Shown here piece after piece: positions 27,111 through 36,124 of a stretch of DNA of 64,000 nucleotides. This stretch comes from Sphingosinicella sp. (lineage in GTDB: Bacteria; Pseudomonadota; Alphaproteobacteria; Sphingomonadales; Sphingomonadaceae), in assembly GCF_013911755.1 (NCBI RefSeq), contig NZ_JACESP010000021.1, positions 1 through 64,000 of the forward strand. The letters run 5' to 3'. Below the pieces are notes generated by a model. The model searched no databases. It was not told the DNA's origin and saw only the letters and a list, made by a program, of their open reading frames with translations. The position numbers and the translations under genes were made by a program. Position 1 is the stretch's first letter, and each line of letters starts with the position of its first letter.

Positions 27111-27293
27111 CTAGACGCGGTCGCCGAGGGCGCCCTTCACCTTGCCTTTTGCGTTCTGAACCTCGCCCTTGCGCTCCTGCGCTATGCCTTCGCCTTCGAG
27201 GCGGGGATTGTTCGTCGCTTTGCCGACGGCCTGCTTGACGTTGCCGGCGGCCTCGTTGCCGAGGCCTTTTGCGCGATCCTTGAGTTCGCCCAT
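27111..27293 (-). CDS. CsbD family stress-related protein
   Basis: A 60-residue hydrophilic protein: MGELKDRAKGLGNEAAGNVK, then QAVGKATNNPRLEGEGIAQE and RKGEVQNAKGKVKGALGDRV. The paired K-G/A-x-G-N and GKVKG motifs are those of CsbD, small proteins induced by general stress and found in many bacteria. The start is taken as ATG 27291-27293, seven bases after AGGAG; an adjacent ATG one codon earlier is possible. It is a single gene with its own terminator. Molecular function unknown. Confidence 0.9.
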   Translation of the reverse strand: MGELKDRAKGLGNEAAGNVKQAVGKATNNPRLEGEGIAQERKGEVQNAKGKVKGALGDRV

Positions 27294-27384
27294 CATTCTA
27301 CTCCTGAAATTGCATGTGCCGGGGGATGCGCACATCAGGAGAATGCTCGGGAGCCCCGCAGGGTTCCGCGGCTCGTCGCAAGCC

Positions 27385-28374
27385 TCAGATCAGGCCGCCA
27401 AGGGGACTGGAAGGATCGGCATAGAGCCGCCGCTGCATCCGGCCCGCGCGGTAGGAGAGCCGTCCGGCCTCAACGGCATGACGCATCGCGCGCGCCATCA
27501 TCACCGGGTCTTTCGCCTCGGCGATGGCGGTGTTCATGAGAACGCCATCGCAGCCGAGCTCCATTGCGACCGCCGCGTCCGACGCCGAGCCGACGCCCGC
27601 GTCGACGAGCACGGGCACCTTCGCCTGCTCGACGATAAGGCGGATCATCACCGGGTTCTGGATGCCGAGGCCCGAGCCGATCGGCGCGCCGAGCGGCATG
27701 ATCGCGGCGGCGCCCGCATCCTCCAGCTTCTTCGCGGCGATGGGGTCGTCCGCGCAGTAGACCATGACATCGAAGCCGTCGTTCACGAGTTCCTTCGTGG
27801 CGCGCAGCGTCTGCTCCATGTCGGGATAGAGCGTCTTCGCTTCGCCCAGCACTTCGAGCTTCACGAGGTTCCAGCCGCCCGCTTCGCGCGCGAGGCGCAG
27901 CGTGCGCATCGCGTCTTCCGCCGTGAAGCAGCCCGCGGTGTTGGGCAGGTAGGTGTAGCGCTTCGGATCGACATAGTCGGTGAGCAGCGGCTGCGACCGG
28001 TCCGTGAGGTTCACGCGGCGCACGGCGACGGTGACGATCTCGGCGCCCGAGGCTTCGACCGCCGCGGCGTTTACCGAATAGTCCTTGTACTTGCCCGTGC
28101 CGACGATCAGGCGCGAGGTGAAGCGACGCCCGGCCACTTCCCAGCCGTCATCCTCGCTGCCTCCAGCACTGCCGCCACCGACGAAATGCACGATCTCCAG
28201 CCGGTCGCCTTCCGCAAGCGCGACTTCGGCGTAGGCGGACTTCGAGACGATCTCGAGGTTCCGCTCCACGGCCACGGTCTTCGGATCGAGATCGAGGTCG
28301 GTGACGAGCGCCGCGATGCTGGCGCCGGAGGCAATGCGGCGCGGTTCGCCGTTCACGGTGATGCTGATGGTCAT
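27385..28374 (-). CDS. thiSG: Fused sulfur carrier ThiS - thiazole synthase ThiG
   Basis: One 329-residue protein joins both thiazole-forming activities. Residues 1-68 are ThiS-like ([14 protein letters not shown]...[13 protein letters not shown]), with the Gly-Gly that normally must be the C-terminus. A short linker [10 protein letters not shown] follows. Residues 78-329 are ThiG, with the Schiff-base lysine in [18 protein letters not shown], the phosphate loop [10 protein letters not shown] and [23 protein letters not shown]. ThiG makes thiazole phosphate for thiamine. Free ThiS receives sulfur on its terminal glycine, so the fusion raises a mechanistic question. The frame continues through the junction without a stop or second ribosome binding site. 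No other thi genes are nearby. Confidence 0.92.
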   Translation of the reverse strand: MTISITVNGEPRRIASGASIAALVTDLDLDPKTVAVERNLEIVSKSAYAEVALAEGDRLEIVHFVGGGSAGGSEDDGWEVAGRRFTSRLIVGTGKYKDYSVNAAAVEASGAEIVTVAVRRVNLTDRSQPLLTDYVDPKRYTYLPNTAGCFTAEDAMRTLRLAREAGGWNLVKLEVLGEAKTLYPDMEQTLRATKELVNDGFDVMVYCADDPIAAKKLEDAGAAAIMPLGAPIGSGLGIQNPVMIRLIVEQAKVPVLVDAGVGSASDAAVAMELGCDGVLMNTAIAEAKDPVMMARAMRHAVEAGRLSYRAGRMQRRLYADPSSPLGGLI

Positions 28375-28469
28375 CGGTCCTTGTTCTTCTCAGGCTTCCC
28401 TGTCGCGCGGAGCGTCCATATAAGGGCCGCTTTCGTCCTAGGCCAGTGTCTGGGACAAAGGGGCTTCGA

Positions 28470-28910
28470 ATGGCAAAACCGCCGCTGGTGCTGGTCCTTA
28501 ACGGGCCGAACCTCAATCTGCTCGGCACGCGCGAGCCGGAGATTTACGGCGCCGACACGCTCGACGACGTGGCGGTGATGCTGGAAGACCGTGCCAAAGG
28601 GCTCGGCCTTGAAGTCGACGTGCGCCAGTCGAACCACGAAGGGCATCTCGTCGACTGGCTTCATGAGGCGGCTTCGCGGAAGGCGAAGGCCGTGATCCTG
28701 AACGCAGGTGCCTATACCCACACGTCGATCGCGATCCGCGACGCCATCAAGGCGATTGCGGTTCCGGTCATCGAAGTCCATATTTCAAACCCTCACGCCC
28801 GTGAGGCCTTCCGCCATCTGAGCCACGTGGCGCCGGTTGCGAAGGGATCGATCACGGGCTTCGGCATCCACGGCTATGCGCTGGCGCTGGACGCCGCCGC
28901 AAAGCTTTAA
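28470..28910 (+). CDS. aroQ: Type II 3-dehydroquinate dehydratase
   Basis: Catalyses the third shikimate-pathway step, 3-dehydroquinate to 3-dehydroshikimate. The 146-residue protein has the type II signatures LVLNGPNLNLLGTREPEIYG (flexible loop with catalytic Arg and Tyr), QSNHEGHLVDW, NAGAYTHTSIAIRDA and VIEVHISNPHAREAFRHLS, with catalytic His. The start is ATG 28470. It is divergent from thiSG and directly precedes accB-accC on the same strand, the common aroQ-accBC order of proteobacteria. Confidence 0.97.
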   Translation: MAKPPLVLVLNGPNLNLLGTREPEIYGADTLDDVAVMLEDRAKGLGLEVDVRQSNHEGHLVDWLHEAASRKAKAVILNAGAYTHTSIAIRDAIKAIAVPVIEVHISNPHAREAFRHLSHVAPVAKGSITGFGIHGYALALDAAAKL

Positions 28911-28946
28911 GACCTTACAGAACAACAACATCGGGGACGCAAACAC

Positions 28947-29414
28947 GTGACCAATGGCAAGACGGGCATGAACGTCGATACCAAGCTGGTTCGCCAGCTC
29001 GCAGAATTGCTGGATGAAACCGGACTCACCGAGATCGAGGTGGAGGACGAAGGGCGCAGGATCCGCGTCGCGCGGCAGGTGAGCGGCGTTGTCGCCGCCG
29101 CGCCGGTCGCAGCGGCCCCGGCCGCGCCCGCCGCCGCGCCGGTCGTCGCAGCACCGGTCGAGACCGACCTCAAGTCCCACCCCGGCGCCGTGAAATCGCC
29201 GATGGTCGGCACCGTGTACCTCTCCTCGGACCCGAGCGCCCCGCCGTTCGTCAAGGAAGGCAGCAGCGTTTCGGCAGGCGACACGCTGCTGATCGTTGAG
29301 GCGATGAAGGTGATGAACCCCATCGTCGCGCCGAAATCGGGCACGGTCGTGAAGATCTGCGTGGCGAACGAACAGCCCGTGGAATACGATCAGCCGCTGG
29401 TGGTCATCGAATAA
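28947..29414 (+). CDS. accB: Biotin carboxyl carrier protein of acetyl-CoA carboxylase
   Basis: A 155-residue BCCP. After a conserved N-terminal helix ([21 protein letters not shown]) comes an Ala/Pro-rich flexible linker (about residues 50-75), then the biotinyl domain with the attachment lysine in [11 protein letters not shown]. The start is the GTG at 28947, weakly supported by GGGGAC upstream; an ATG at 28968 would remove seven residues. Two bases separate its stop from accC. AccB carries CO2 from biotin carboxylase to the carboxyltransferase in fatty-acid synthesis. Confidence 0.96.
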   Translation: MTNGKTGMNVDTKLVRQLAELLDETGLTEIEVEDEGRRIRVARQVSGVVAAAPVAAAPAAPAAAPVVAAPVETDLKSHPGAVKSPMVGTVYLSSDPSAPPFVKEGSSVSAGDTLLIVEAMKVMNPIVAPKSGTVVKICVANEQPVEYDQPLVVIE

Positions 29415-29416
29415 CG

Positions 29417-30766
<1,350 letters not shown>

Positions 30767-30850
30767 AGGGCCTACCCTCTCAATCTGCCAGATTGCATCC
30801 CGGCGCGGCGGCTGAGACAGTCGGTCATCCGACTCGGGGGGAGGTTTCGT

Positions 30851-32344
30851 ATGGCCTTTGTTTCACGCCGCGGTTTTCTGGGAACGGGCGCGGCGATTGC
30901 CGCACTTTCCGCATGTCGCCAGACGACAGCGGCAAAGGCGCCGCCCAGCAACTGGACTGATGCCGTTTCGCAGGCGAAGGCCGCCAGCGAGGGCAAGGTG
31001 CAGCCCGCCGCGCTTGTCGAGACCGCGATCAAACGGCTCGAAAGCGTGAACGGCAAGATCAACGCCGTGAAGTTTCCGAATTTCGAGCGCGCACGCGAAA
31101 TCGCGGGAAACGGCGTGAAAGGCCCGCTGGCGGGCGTGCCGACGCTGATCAAGGACAATGTGCACCAGAAGGGCCTGCCCTACACGCAGGGGTGCCGGGC
31201 GCTCGCCGCGACGGTCGCCGACGAGACCGATGCGTACCCGGCCGCGATCGAGACGGCGGGGTTCGTTTCGATCGGCCGTTCGACGCTGCCCGAATTCGGC
31301 ATCACCGCGACGACGGAGCCGCTGCTGACGGGCGTGACGCGGAATCCGTGGAACCTCGACCATTCGACGGGCGGCTCGTCGGGCGGCAGCGCGGCAGCCG
31401 TGGCGGCAGGCGTCGTGCCCATCGCACACGCCAATGACGGCGGCGGATCGATCCGTATTCCCGCGAGCTGCTGCGGGCTCGTGGGCCTCAAGCCTTCGCG
31501 GCGGCGCATGGCGGGCGATGCCGCATCGCCGGACGTGGCGACGCACCTTGGCGTCGAGGGCTGCGTTTCCCGCACCGTGCGCGACACGGCGGCGTGGTTC
31601 CATGCGACTCAGGCGCGGGGTGAAGGCGCCCCCTTCCCCGAAGCCCCGCTCGTCACGGGCCCTTCGAAGGACCGGCTGCGCGTCGGGCTTCGGCTCAACC
31701 ACCCATCCGGAGGCCTTCCCGACGAGGACGTGCAGCGCGTGTTCGGCGAAGCCTCGGCGCTGCTCCAGAAGCTGGGGCACACGGTGAAGGACGTCCCCGC
31801 CCCTTACAAAGGCGACGTCGTGATCCCCGCCTTCATGAGCCTTTGGGAATCAGGCGCGGGTCAGGCCGTCGCCGAGATCACGAAAATGGCGCCGGGCGTC
31901 GACCCCGCGACACTCCTCGAACCGCTGACGCTCGGCATGGCCGCGCAGGCCGCGACCTACACGCCCGAGCATATGCAGGTCGCCTTCGCTGCGCTTGACG
32001 AAGCCATGGCGAGCTACCGGGCACAGTTCGGGGACATCGACATCTACATGACGCCGGTGCTCGGCAAGGCACCGGCACCGATTGGCTATATCGCCCCGAC
32101 GATCCCCTGGATGGAGCAGCGCGACCGGCTGATCGCCTATGCGGGTTTCACGGGCATCGAGAACGTCGCGGGCGTTCCCTCCATCGGGCTCCCCATCGGC
32201 GAATCGAAGGATGGCCTGCCCATCGGCATCCAGTTCGCGACGGCGCCGGGAGGCGAGGCACGGCTCATCGCGCTTGCCTATGAACTCGAACGCGAACTTT
32301 TATGGTATGATCGCAGGCCCGGCGCGTGGGCCGGCGAAATCTGA
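30851..32344 (+). CDS. Exported amidase (amidase signature family)
   Basis: A 497-residue amidase-signature enzyme. The N-terminus [18 protein letters not shown] has a twin-arginine export motif and a lipobox-like LSAC, so it may be a Tat-exported lipoprotein. The Ser-Ser-Lys triad region is visible: [16 protein letters not shown] (Lys) and [21 protein letters not shown] (both Ser). It hydrolyses amides, but substrate (aryl, acyl or peptide amides) cannot be told. The start is ATG 30851 with a strong GGGGGGAGG upstream. The 3' end is 16 bases from arsC. Confidence 0.9.
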   Translation: MAFVSRRGFLGTGAAIAALSACRQTTAAKAPPSNWTDAVSQAKAASEGKVQPAALVETAIKRLESVNGKINAVKFPNFERAREIAGNGVKGPLAGVPTLIKDNVHQKGLPYTQGCRALAATVADETDAYPAAIETAGFVSIGRSTLPEFGITATTEPLLTGVTRNPWNLDHSTGGSSGGSAAAVAAGVVPIAHANDGGGSIRIPASCCGLVGLKPSRRRMAGDAASPDVATHLGVEGCVSRTVRDTAAWFHATQARGEGAPFPEAPLVTGPSKDRLRVGLRLNHPSGGLPDEDVQRVFGEASALLQKLGHTVKDVPAPYKGDVVIPAFMSLWESGAGQAVAEITKMAPGVDPATLLEPLTLGMAAQAATYTPEHMQVAFAALDEAMASYRAQFGDIDIYMTPVLGKAPAPIGYIAPTIPWMEQRDRLIAYAGFTGIENVAGVPSIGLPIGESKDGLPIGIQFATAPGGEARLIALAYELERELLWYDRRPGAWAGEI

Positions 32345-32360
32345 AGTGAGTGGAGGCGGA

Positions 32361-32744
32361 ATGCGCGTTATCGTCTGGTACAATCCCCGCTGCGGAACGG
32401 CCCGCAATGTGCGCGACTATCTGACCGAGCACGCCATTCCCTTCGACCTGCGTGAATATCTGGAGGATATACCGAGCCGCGCGGAAATCGAGGATGTGCT
32501 GCGGAAATCCGGCATGGCGGCGCACGAGCTGCTGCGCGCCAAGGAGCCGCTGGCGAAAGAGCTCGGCCTCCTCGAACCGGGCGTTTCCGAGGAGCACATC
32601 ATCACCGCGATGCACGAGAACCCCATCCTCATCAACCGGCCGGTCGTGATCGACGGGAAGCGGGCCAAACTGTGCCGCCCTTCCGAGGTGATCGCGGAGT
32701 TTCTTCCGCCGCCGGACTTGCGGCGTCCCGGCAAAGCGCTGTAA
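32361..32744 (+). CDS. arsC: ArsC-family arsenate reductase (glutaredoxin type)
   Basis: A 127-residue thioredoxin-fold protein. The active-site loop IVWYNPRCGTARNVRDYL carries the catalytic Cys (NPxCGTxRN), and the conserved ILINRPVVIDGKRAKLCRPSEVI region near the C-terminus supplies the arsenate-binding arginine. No ars operon genes (arsB, arsR) are present, so the cell role may be arsenate reduction or a related redox function. The start is ATG 32361, with GGAGG at 32352-32356. It lies between an amidase and topA on the same strand. Confidence 0.88.
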   Translation: MRVIVWYNPRCGTARNVRDYLTEHAIPFDLREYLEDIPSRAEIEDVLRKSGMAAHELLRAKEPLAKELGLLEPGVSEEHIITAMHENPILINRPVVIDGKRAKLCRPSEVIAEFLPPPDLRRPGKAL

Positions 32745-32780
32745 GGCCCCCCACCCATTGAGGTCGGTGAGGGTCTCCCT

Positions 32781-35351
32781 ATGCAACTCGTGATCGTCGA
32801 ATCCCCGGCGAAGGCTAAGACGATCAACAAGTATCTGGGTTCGGACTACAAGGTCCTGGCCTCGTACGGCCATGTCCGCGACCTGCCGCCCAAGGACGGA
32901 TCGGTCGATCCCGACCACGACTTCAGCATGAAGTGGGAGGTTTCCGCCGACCGGTCGCGACAGCTGAAAGAGATCGCCGACAGCGCGAAGACCGCCGACA
33001 CGCTGATCCTCGCCACCGACCCCGATCGCGAGGGCGAGGCGATCAGCTGGCATCTTTACGAGCATCTGAAGGCGAAGAAGGCGCTGCCCGCAAAGGTGCA
33101 GCGCGTGACCTTCAACCAGATCACCAAGACCGCCGTGACGCAGGCGATGGCGGCGCCGCGCGAGCTCGACGCACCGCTCATCGACGCCTACCGTGCGCGG
33201 CGGGCACTCGACTATCTCGTGGGGTTCACGCTTTCCCCCGTGCTGTGGCGCAAGCTGCCGGGCGCGAAATCGGCGGGGCGCGTGCAATCGGTGGCGCTGC
33301 GGCTCGTGGTGGAACGCGAGCGCGAGATCGAAGCGTTCAAGACGCGCGAATACTGGACGGTCGACGGCCAGTTCCAGACCGCGACCGGGCAGGCGTTCAC
33401 CGCGCGGCTGACGCACTGGCAGGGCAAGAAGCTCGACAAATTCTCGCTCAACAACTCGGCACTGGCGAACGAAGCGCGCGCCGACGTGGCCGCGGGCGAT
33501 TATGTCGTCGCGTCGGTCGAGAAGAAGCCGGTGTCGCGGAATCCCGCCCCGCCCTTCACGACCTCGACGCTGCAACAGGAAGCGGCCCGCAAGCTGGGCC
33601 TTTCCGCGACGCAGACGATGCGGACCGCACAGACGCTGTATGAAAGCGGGCTCATCACCTACATGCGGACGGACGGCGTCGATATGGCGCCCGAAGCCAT
33701 CGCCGCCGCGCGCGACGTGATCGCCGAGGATTTTTCGGGGCGCCACCTGCCCGAGAAGCCGCGCTTCTACACGACCAAGGCGAAGAACGCGCAGGAAGCG
33801 CACGAGGCGATCCGCCCCGTGGACATGCGCCGCCGCCCCGCGAAGGCTGGGCTTTCGGGCGACGAGGCCCGCCTTTACGAACTGGTCTGGAAGCGCACGC
33901 TCGCGAGCCAGATGGCCGCCGCGAACCTTGAGCGCACGACCGTGGACCTGAAAGACAAGAACGGCCGCGCCGATCTGCGCGCCACGGGCCAGGTGACGAT
34001 CTTCCCCGGCTTCCTCGCGCTCTATCAGGAAACCGCCGACGATCCCGAAGACGAAGAGGGCGACGACGGCAAGCGCCTGCCCAAGATCGAAAAGGGCGAC
34101 ACGCCCGCGATTCAGGGCGCGCACGCCGACCAGCACTTCACCGAGCCGCCCCCGCGCTATTCGGAAGCGAGCCTTGTGAAGAAGATGGAGGAGCTCGGCA
34201 TCGGGCGCCCCTCCACCTACGCCTCGATCCTGCAGGTTCTGAAGGACCGCGCCTATGTGCGGATCGAGCAGAAGCGCTTCCATCCCGAAGAGAAGGGACG
34301 GCTTGTCACCGCCTTCCTCGAACGCTTCTTCGAACGCTATGTGAGCTACGACTTCACGGCGGGGCTTGAGGAACAGCTCGACGAGATTTCCGCCGGGAGC
34401 ATCGACTGGACGGCGGTGCTGCACGCCTTCTGGAAGGACTTCCAGCCGAAGACCGCCGAAATCCTGGAGCTGAAACCCTCCGAGGTGACGACGGCGCTCG
34501 ACGAATTCCTCGCGCCGCTGCTGTTTCCCGACGCGGGCGACGGCAAGGATCCGCGCGTCTGCCCGGTGTGCGGCGACGGACGGCTGAGCCTGAAGACGGG
34601 CAAGTTCGGCGCCTTCGTCGGCTGCTCCAACTACCCCGAGTGCCGTTTCACACGGCCCTTCGCGAGCGAGAACGGCAACGGCGGCACGGGCGAAGGCGGC
34701 GACCAGCCGCGCTTGCTCGGTGAGGATGCGGGCGAGCCGATTACGATCCGCTCGGGACGCTTCGGCCTCTTCATCCAGCGCGGCGAGGGCGAGAAGCCGC
34801 CGCGCGCCTCGATCCCGAAGGACGTGGACGCGGCGACGATCGAACTCGACATGGCGGTGAAGCTGCTCGCGCTGCCGCGCGAGGTCGGGACGCACCCCGA
34901 GACGGGAACGCCGATCACCGCCTCGATCGGGCGCTATGGCCCGTATCTGATGCACGACGGCAAGTATGCGCGGCTCACCTCCACCGCCGAGGTGTTCGAG
35001 ATCGGCATGAATGCCGCCGTCGTGAAGCTCGCCGAGCAGAAGAAGGGCTTCGAGCGCAAGGCGCCCGCCGCGCTGAAGGAACTCGGCGCGCACCCGACAT
35101 CGGGCGCGACGCTGAAGGTGATGGACGGCCGCTACGGCGCCTATGTGACCGACGGCACGACCAACGCGACGCTGCCCAAGGGCACCGACCCGCAGGCGCT
35201 GACGCTGGACGCCGCCGCGACGATGATCGACGAGAAGGCCGCCAAGGGGCCGGCGAAGGGCAAGGGCAAGCGGAAGGCTCCGGCGAAGGCGGGCGCGGCG
35301 AAAAAACCTGCGGCGAAGAAGGCCCCCGCCAAGACGAAGGCGGCGAAGTAG
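32781..35351 (+). CDS. topA: DNA topoisomerase I (type IA)
   Basis: An 856-residue topoisomerase that relaxes negative supercoils. The Toprim domain (MQLVIVESPAKAKTINKYLG, then ATDPDREGEAISWHL) starts the protein. The catalytic Tyr294 is in SGLITYMRTDGVD. One four-cysteine zinc finger (CPVCGDGRLSLKTGKFGAFVGCSNYPEC) and further zinc-ribbon-like repeats without cysteines (ITIRSGRFGLFIQRG, ITASIGRYGPYLMHDG) follow. The last 40 residues are a Lys/Ala/Pro-rich tail for DNA contact, common in alphaproteobacterial TopA. ATG 32781 is the family start. A small Myb-like gene follows after five bases. Confidence 0.98.
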   Translation: MQLVIVESPAKAKTINKYLGSDYKVLASYGHVRDLPPKDGSVDPDHDFSMKWEVSADRSRQLKEIADSAKTADTLILATDPDREGEAISWHLYEHLKAKKALPAKVQRVTFNQITKTAVTQAMAAPRELDAPLIDAYRARRALDYLVGFTLSPVLWRKLPGAKSAGRVQSVALRLVVEREREIEAFKTREYWTVDGQFQTATGQAFTARLTHWQGKKLDKFSLNNSALANEARADVAAGDYVVASVEKKPVSRNPAPPFTTSTLQQEAARKLGLSATQTMRTAQTLYESGLITYMRTDGVDMAPEAIAAARDVIAEDFSGRHLPEKPRFYTTKAKNAQEAHEAIRPVDMRRRPAKAGLSGDEARLYELVWKRTLASQMAAANLERTTVDLKDKNGRADLRATGQVTIFPGFLALYQETADDPEDEEGDDGKRLPKIEKGDTPAIQGAHADQHFTEPPPRYSEASLVKKMEELGIGRPSTYASILQVLKDRAYVRIEQKRFHPEEKGRLVTAFLERFFERYVSYDFTAGLEEQLDEISAGSIDWTAVLHAFWKDFQPKTAEILELKPSEVTTALDEFLAPLLFPDAGDGKDPRVCPVCGDGRLSLKTGKFGAFVGCSNYPECRFTRPFASENGNGGTGEGGDQPRLLGEDAGEPITIRSGRFGLFIQRGEGEKPPRASIPKDVDAATIELDMAVKLLALPREVGTHPETGTPITASIGRYGPYLMHDGKYARLTSTAEVFEIGMNAAVVKLAEQKKGFERKAPAALKELGAHPTSGATLKVMDGRYGAYVTDGTTNATLPKGTDPQALTLDAAATMIDEKAAKGPAKGKGKRKAPAKAGAAKKPAAKKAPAKTKAAK

Positions 35352-35356
35352 CCGCC

Positions 35357-35536
35357 ATGGCCGAGCGATTCGAACGTCACAAACAGCCTTGGACCGCCGC
35401 CGAGATCGACAAGCTGCATACGCTGGCGAAGAAGGGCATGGCGCTGAAAGCCATCGCCAAGGCGCTGACCCGCAGCGAGGAATCTGTGAAGGATCGCGCC
35501 AAGGCGGACGGGCTCAGCATCGCGCGGTTGCGATAG
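35357..35536 (+). CDS. Small SANT/Myb-like protein
   Basis: A 59-residue protein beginning MAERFERHKQPWTAAEIDKL and continuing with a helix-turn-helix, ALKAIAKALTRSEESVKDRA. The pattern W-T-x-x-E-I-x-x-L...G-x-x-x-x-x-I-A-x-x-L-x-R-x-x-x-x-V resembles Myb/SANT domains and the first 45 residues of GcrA in this same window (WTDERIETL...ASQIADKLG). The start codon lies five bases after the topA stop, with no spacer for a promoter, so it is read with topA. Function unknown; a DNA-binding role is inferred from the fold. Confidence 0.75.
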   Translation: MAERFERHKQPWTAAEIDKLHTLAKKGMALKAIAKALTRSEESVKDRAKADGLSIARLR

Positions 35537-35558
35537 CGCGGGTACTGACATTGCGGTT

Positions 35559-35643
35559 GTGCGTCCCTCGACTTCGCTCGGGATGAAGGGCCTTTGTACC
35601 CGGTAAAAACGTGCATCATCCCGAGCGAAGTCGAGGGACGCAC
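35559..35643. repeat. 28-base inverted repeat, copy 1
   Basis: Two perfect 28-base arms (35559-35586 and 35616-35643) surround a 29-base loop. The arm reads GTGCGTCCCTCGACTTCGCT followed by CGGGATGA. An identical pair of arms occurs at 55727-55804 with a different loop. It lies in the space between the Myb-like gene and the guanidinium exporter. The conserved arms and variable loops fit a dispersed palindromic element of REP/MITE type. Confidence 0.85.
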
Positions 35644-35696
35644 GAGGTCTATGTCCATCTTGACCCTCACTTCCACAGCCGCCAAATAAACCCCGC

Positions 35697-35759
35697 GAGG
35701 CCACGTCCTCCCCCTTCATGGGTAGAAGTCCGGGACGGCCCGGCTCTTTTGAAGAGGAG
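35697..35759 (+). promoter_or_regulatory. Candidate guanidine-II (mini-ykkC) riboswitch
   Basis: Hairpin CCGGG-ACGG-CCCGG (35730-35743) has a five-pair stem capped by an ACGG tetraloop, the ACGR loop that defines each half of guanidine-II riboswitches. A weaker upstream hairpin, GAGG-CCACGT-CCTC (35697-35710), has ACG in its loop but ends in T rather than a purine. Downstream, CTCTT-TTG-AAGAG (35744-35756) can cover the ribosome binding site GAGGAG (35754-35759) of the exporter. The gene downstream is a SugE/Gdx guanidinium exporter, the classic target. Confidence 0.5.
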
Positions 35760-35766
35760 CGCCGTC

Positions 35767-36084
35767 ATGGCCTGGGTGTATCTTGGAATTGCGGGACTGC
35801 TGGAGGTCGTCTGGGCCTTTTCGATGAAGCAGTCCGAAGGGTTCACGCGGCTTGCGCCCAGCATCATCACCATCATCGCGATGATCGCGAGTTTTGCCTT
35901 GCTGTCGATCTCGATGAAGTCGCTGCCGCTCGGCACGGCTTATACAGTCTGGACGGGGATCGGTGCGGTGGGTGCGTTTCTTGTGGGCGTCGCGGTGCTC
36001 GGCGAGAGCGTCAGCCCGATGCGGGTGCTCGCGGCCGGGCTGATCGTCGGCGGGCTGGTATTGATGAAGCTTTCGGAACGGTAG
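35767..36084 (+). CDS. gdx: Guanidinium exporter Gdx (SugE), SMR family
   Basis: A 105-residue, four-helix small multidrug resistance protein. It aligns nearly end to end with E. coli SugE/Gdx: [22 protein letters not shown] (the essential Glu13), [26 protein letters not shown] and [25 protein letters not shown]. Gdx members export guanidinium in exchange for protons as antiparallel dimers. The start is ATG 35767, seven bases after GAGGAG. A possible guanidine-II riboswitch precedes it. rnr follows after 40 bases and may share the transcript. Confidence 0.93.
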   Translation: MAWVYLGIAGLLEVVWAFSMKQSEGFTRLAPSIITIIAMIASFALLSISMKSLPLGTAYTVWTGIGAVGAFLVGVAVLGESVSPMRVLAAGLIVGGLVLMKLSER

Positions 36085-36124
36085 GGGGTTGCCGCTGAGG
36101 GCCGAAGGCCCGACATGAGGGGGA

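Noticed and set aside
28375-28469. CCTGAGA in the leader of thiSG, like the TPP-riboswitch CTGAGA motif
   Set aside because: Only 95 bases separate thiSG from aroQ, and the other conserved TPP elements (the downstream ACC...GAACCTGATC part) are missing.
32265-35093. A 942-codon open frame antisense to topA
   Set aside because: Its composition (Arg/His/Leu-rich, no motifs) is that of a shadow frame, and topA is certain on the other strand.
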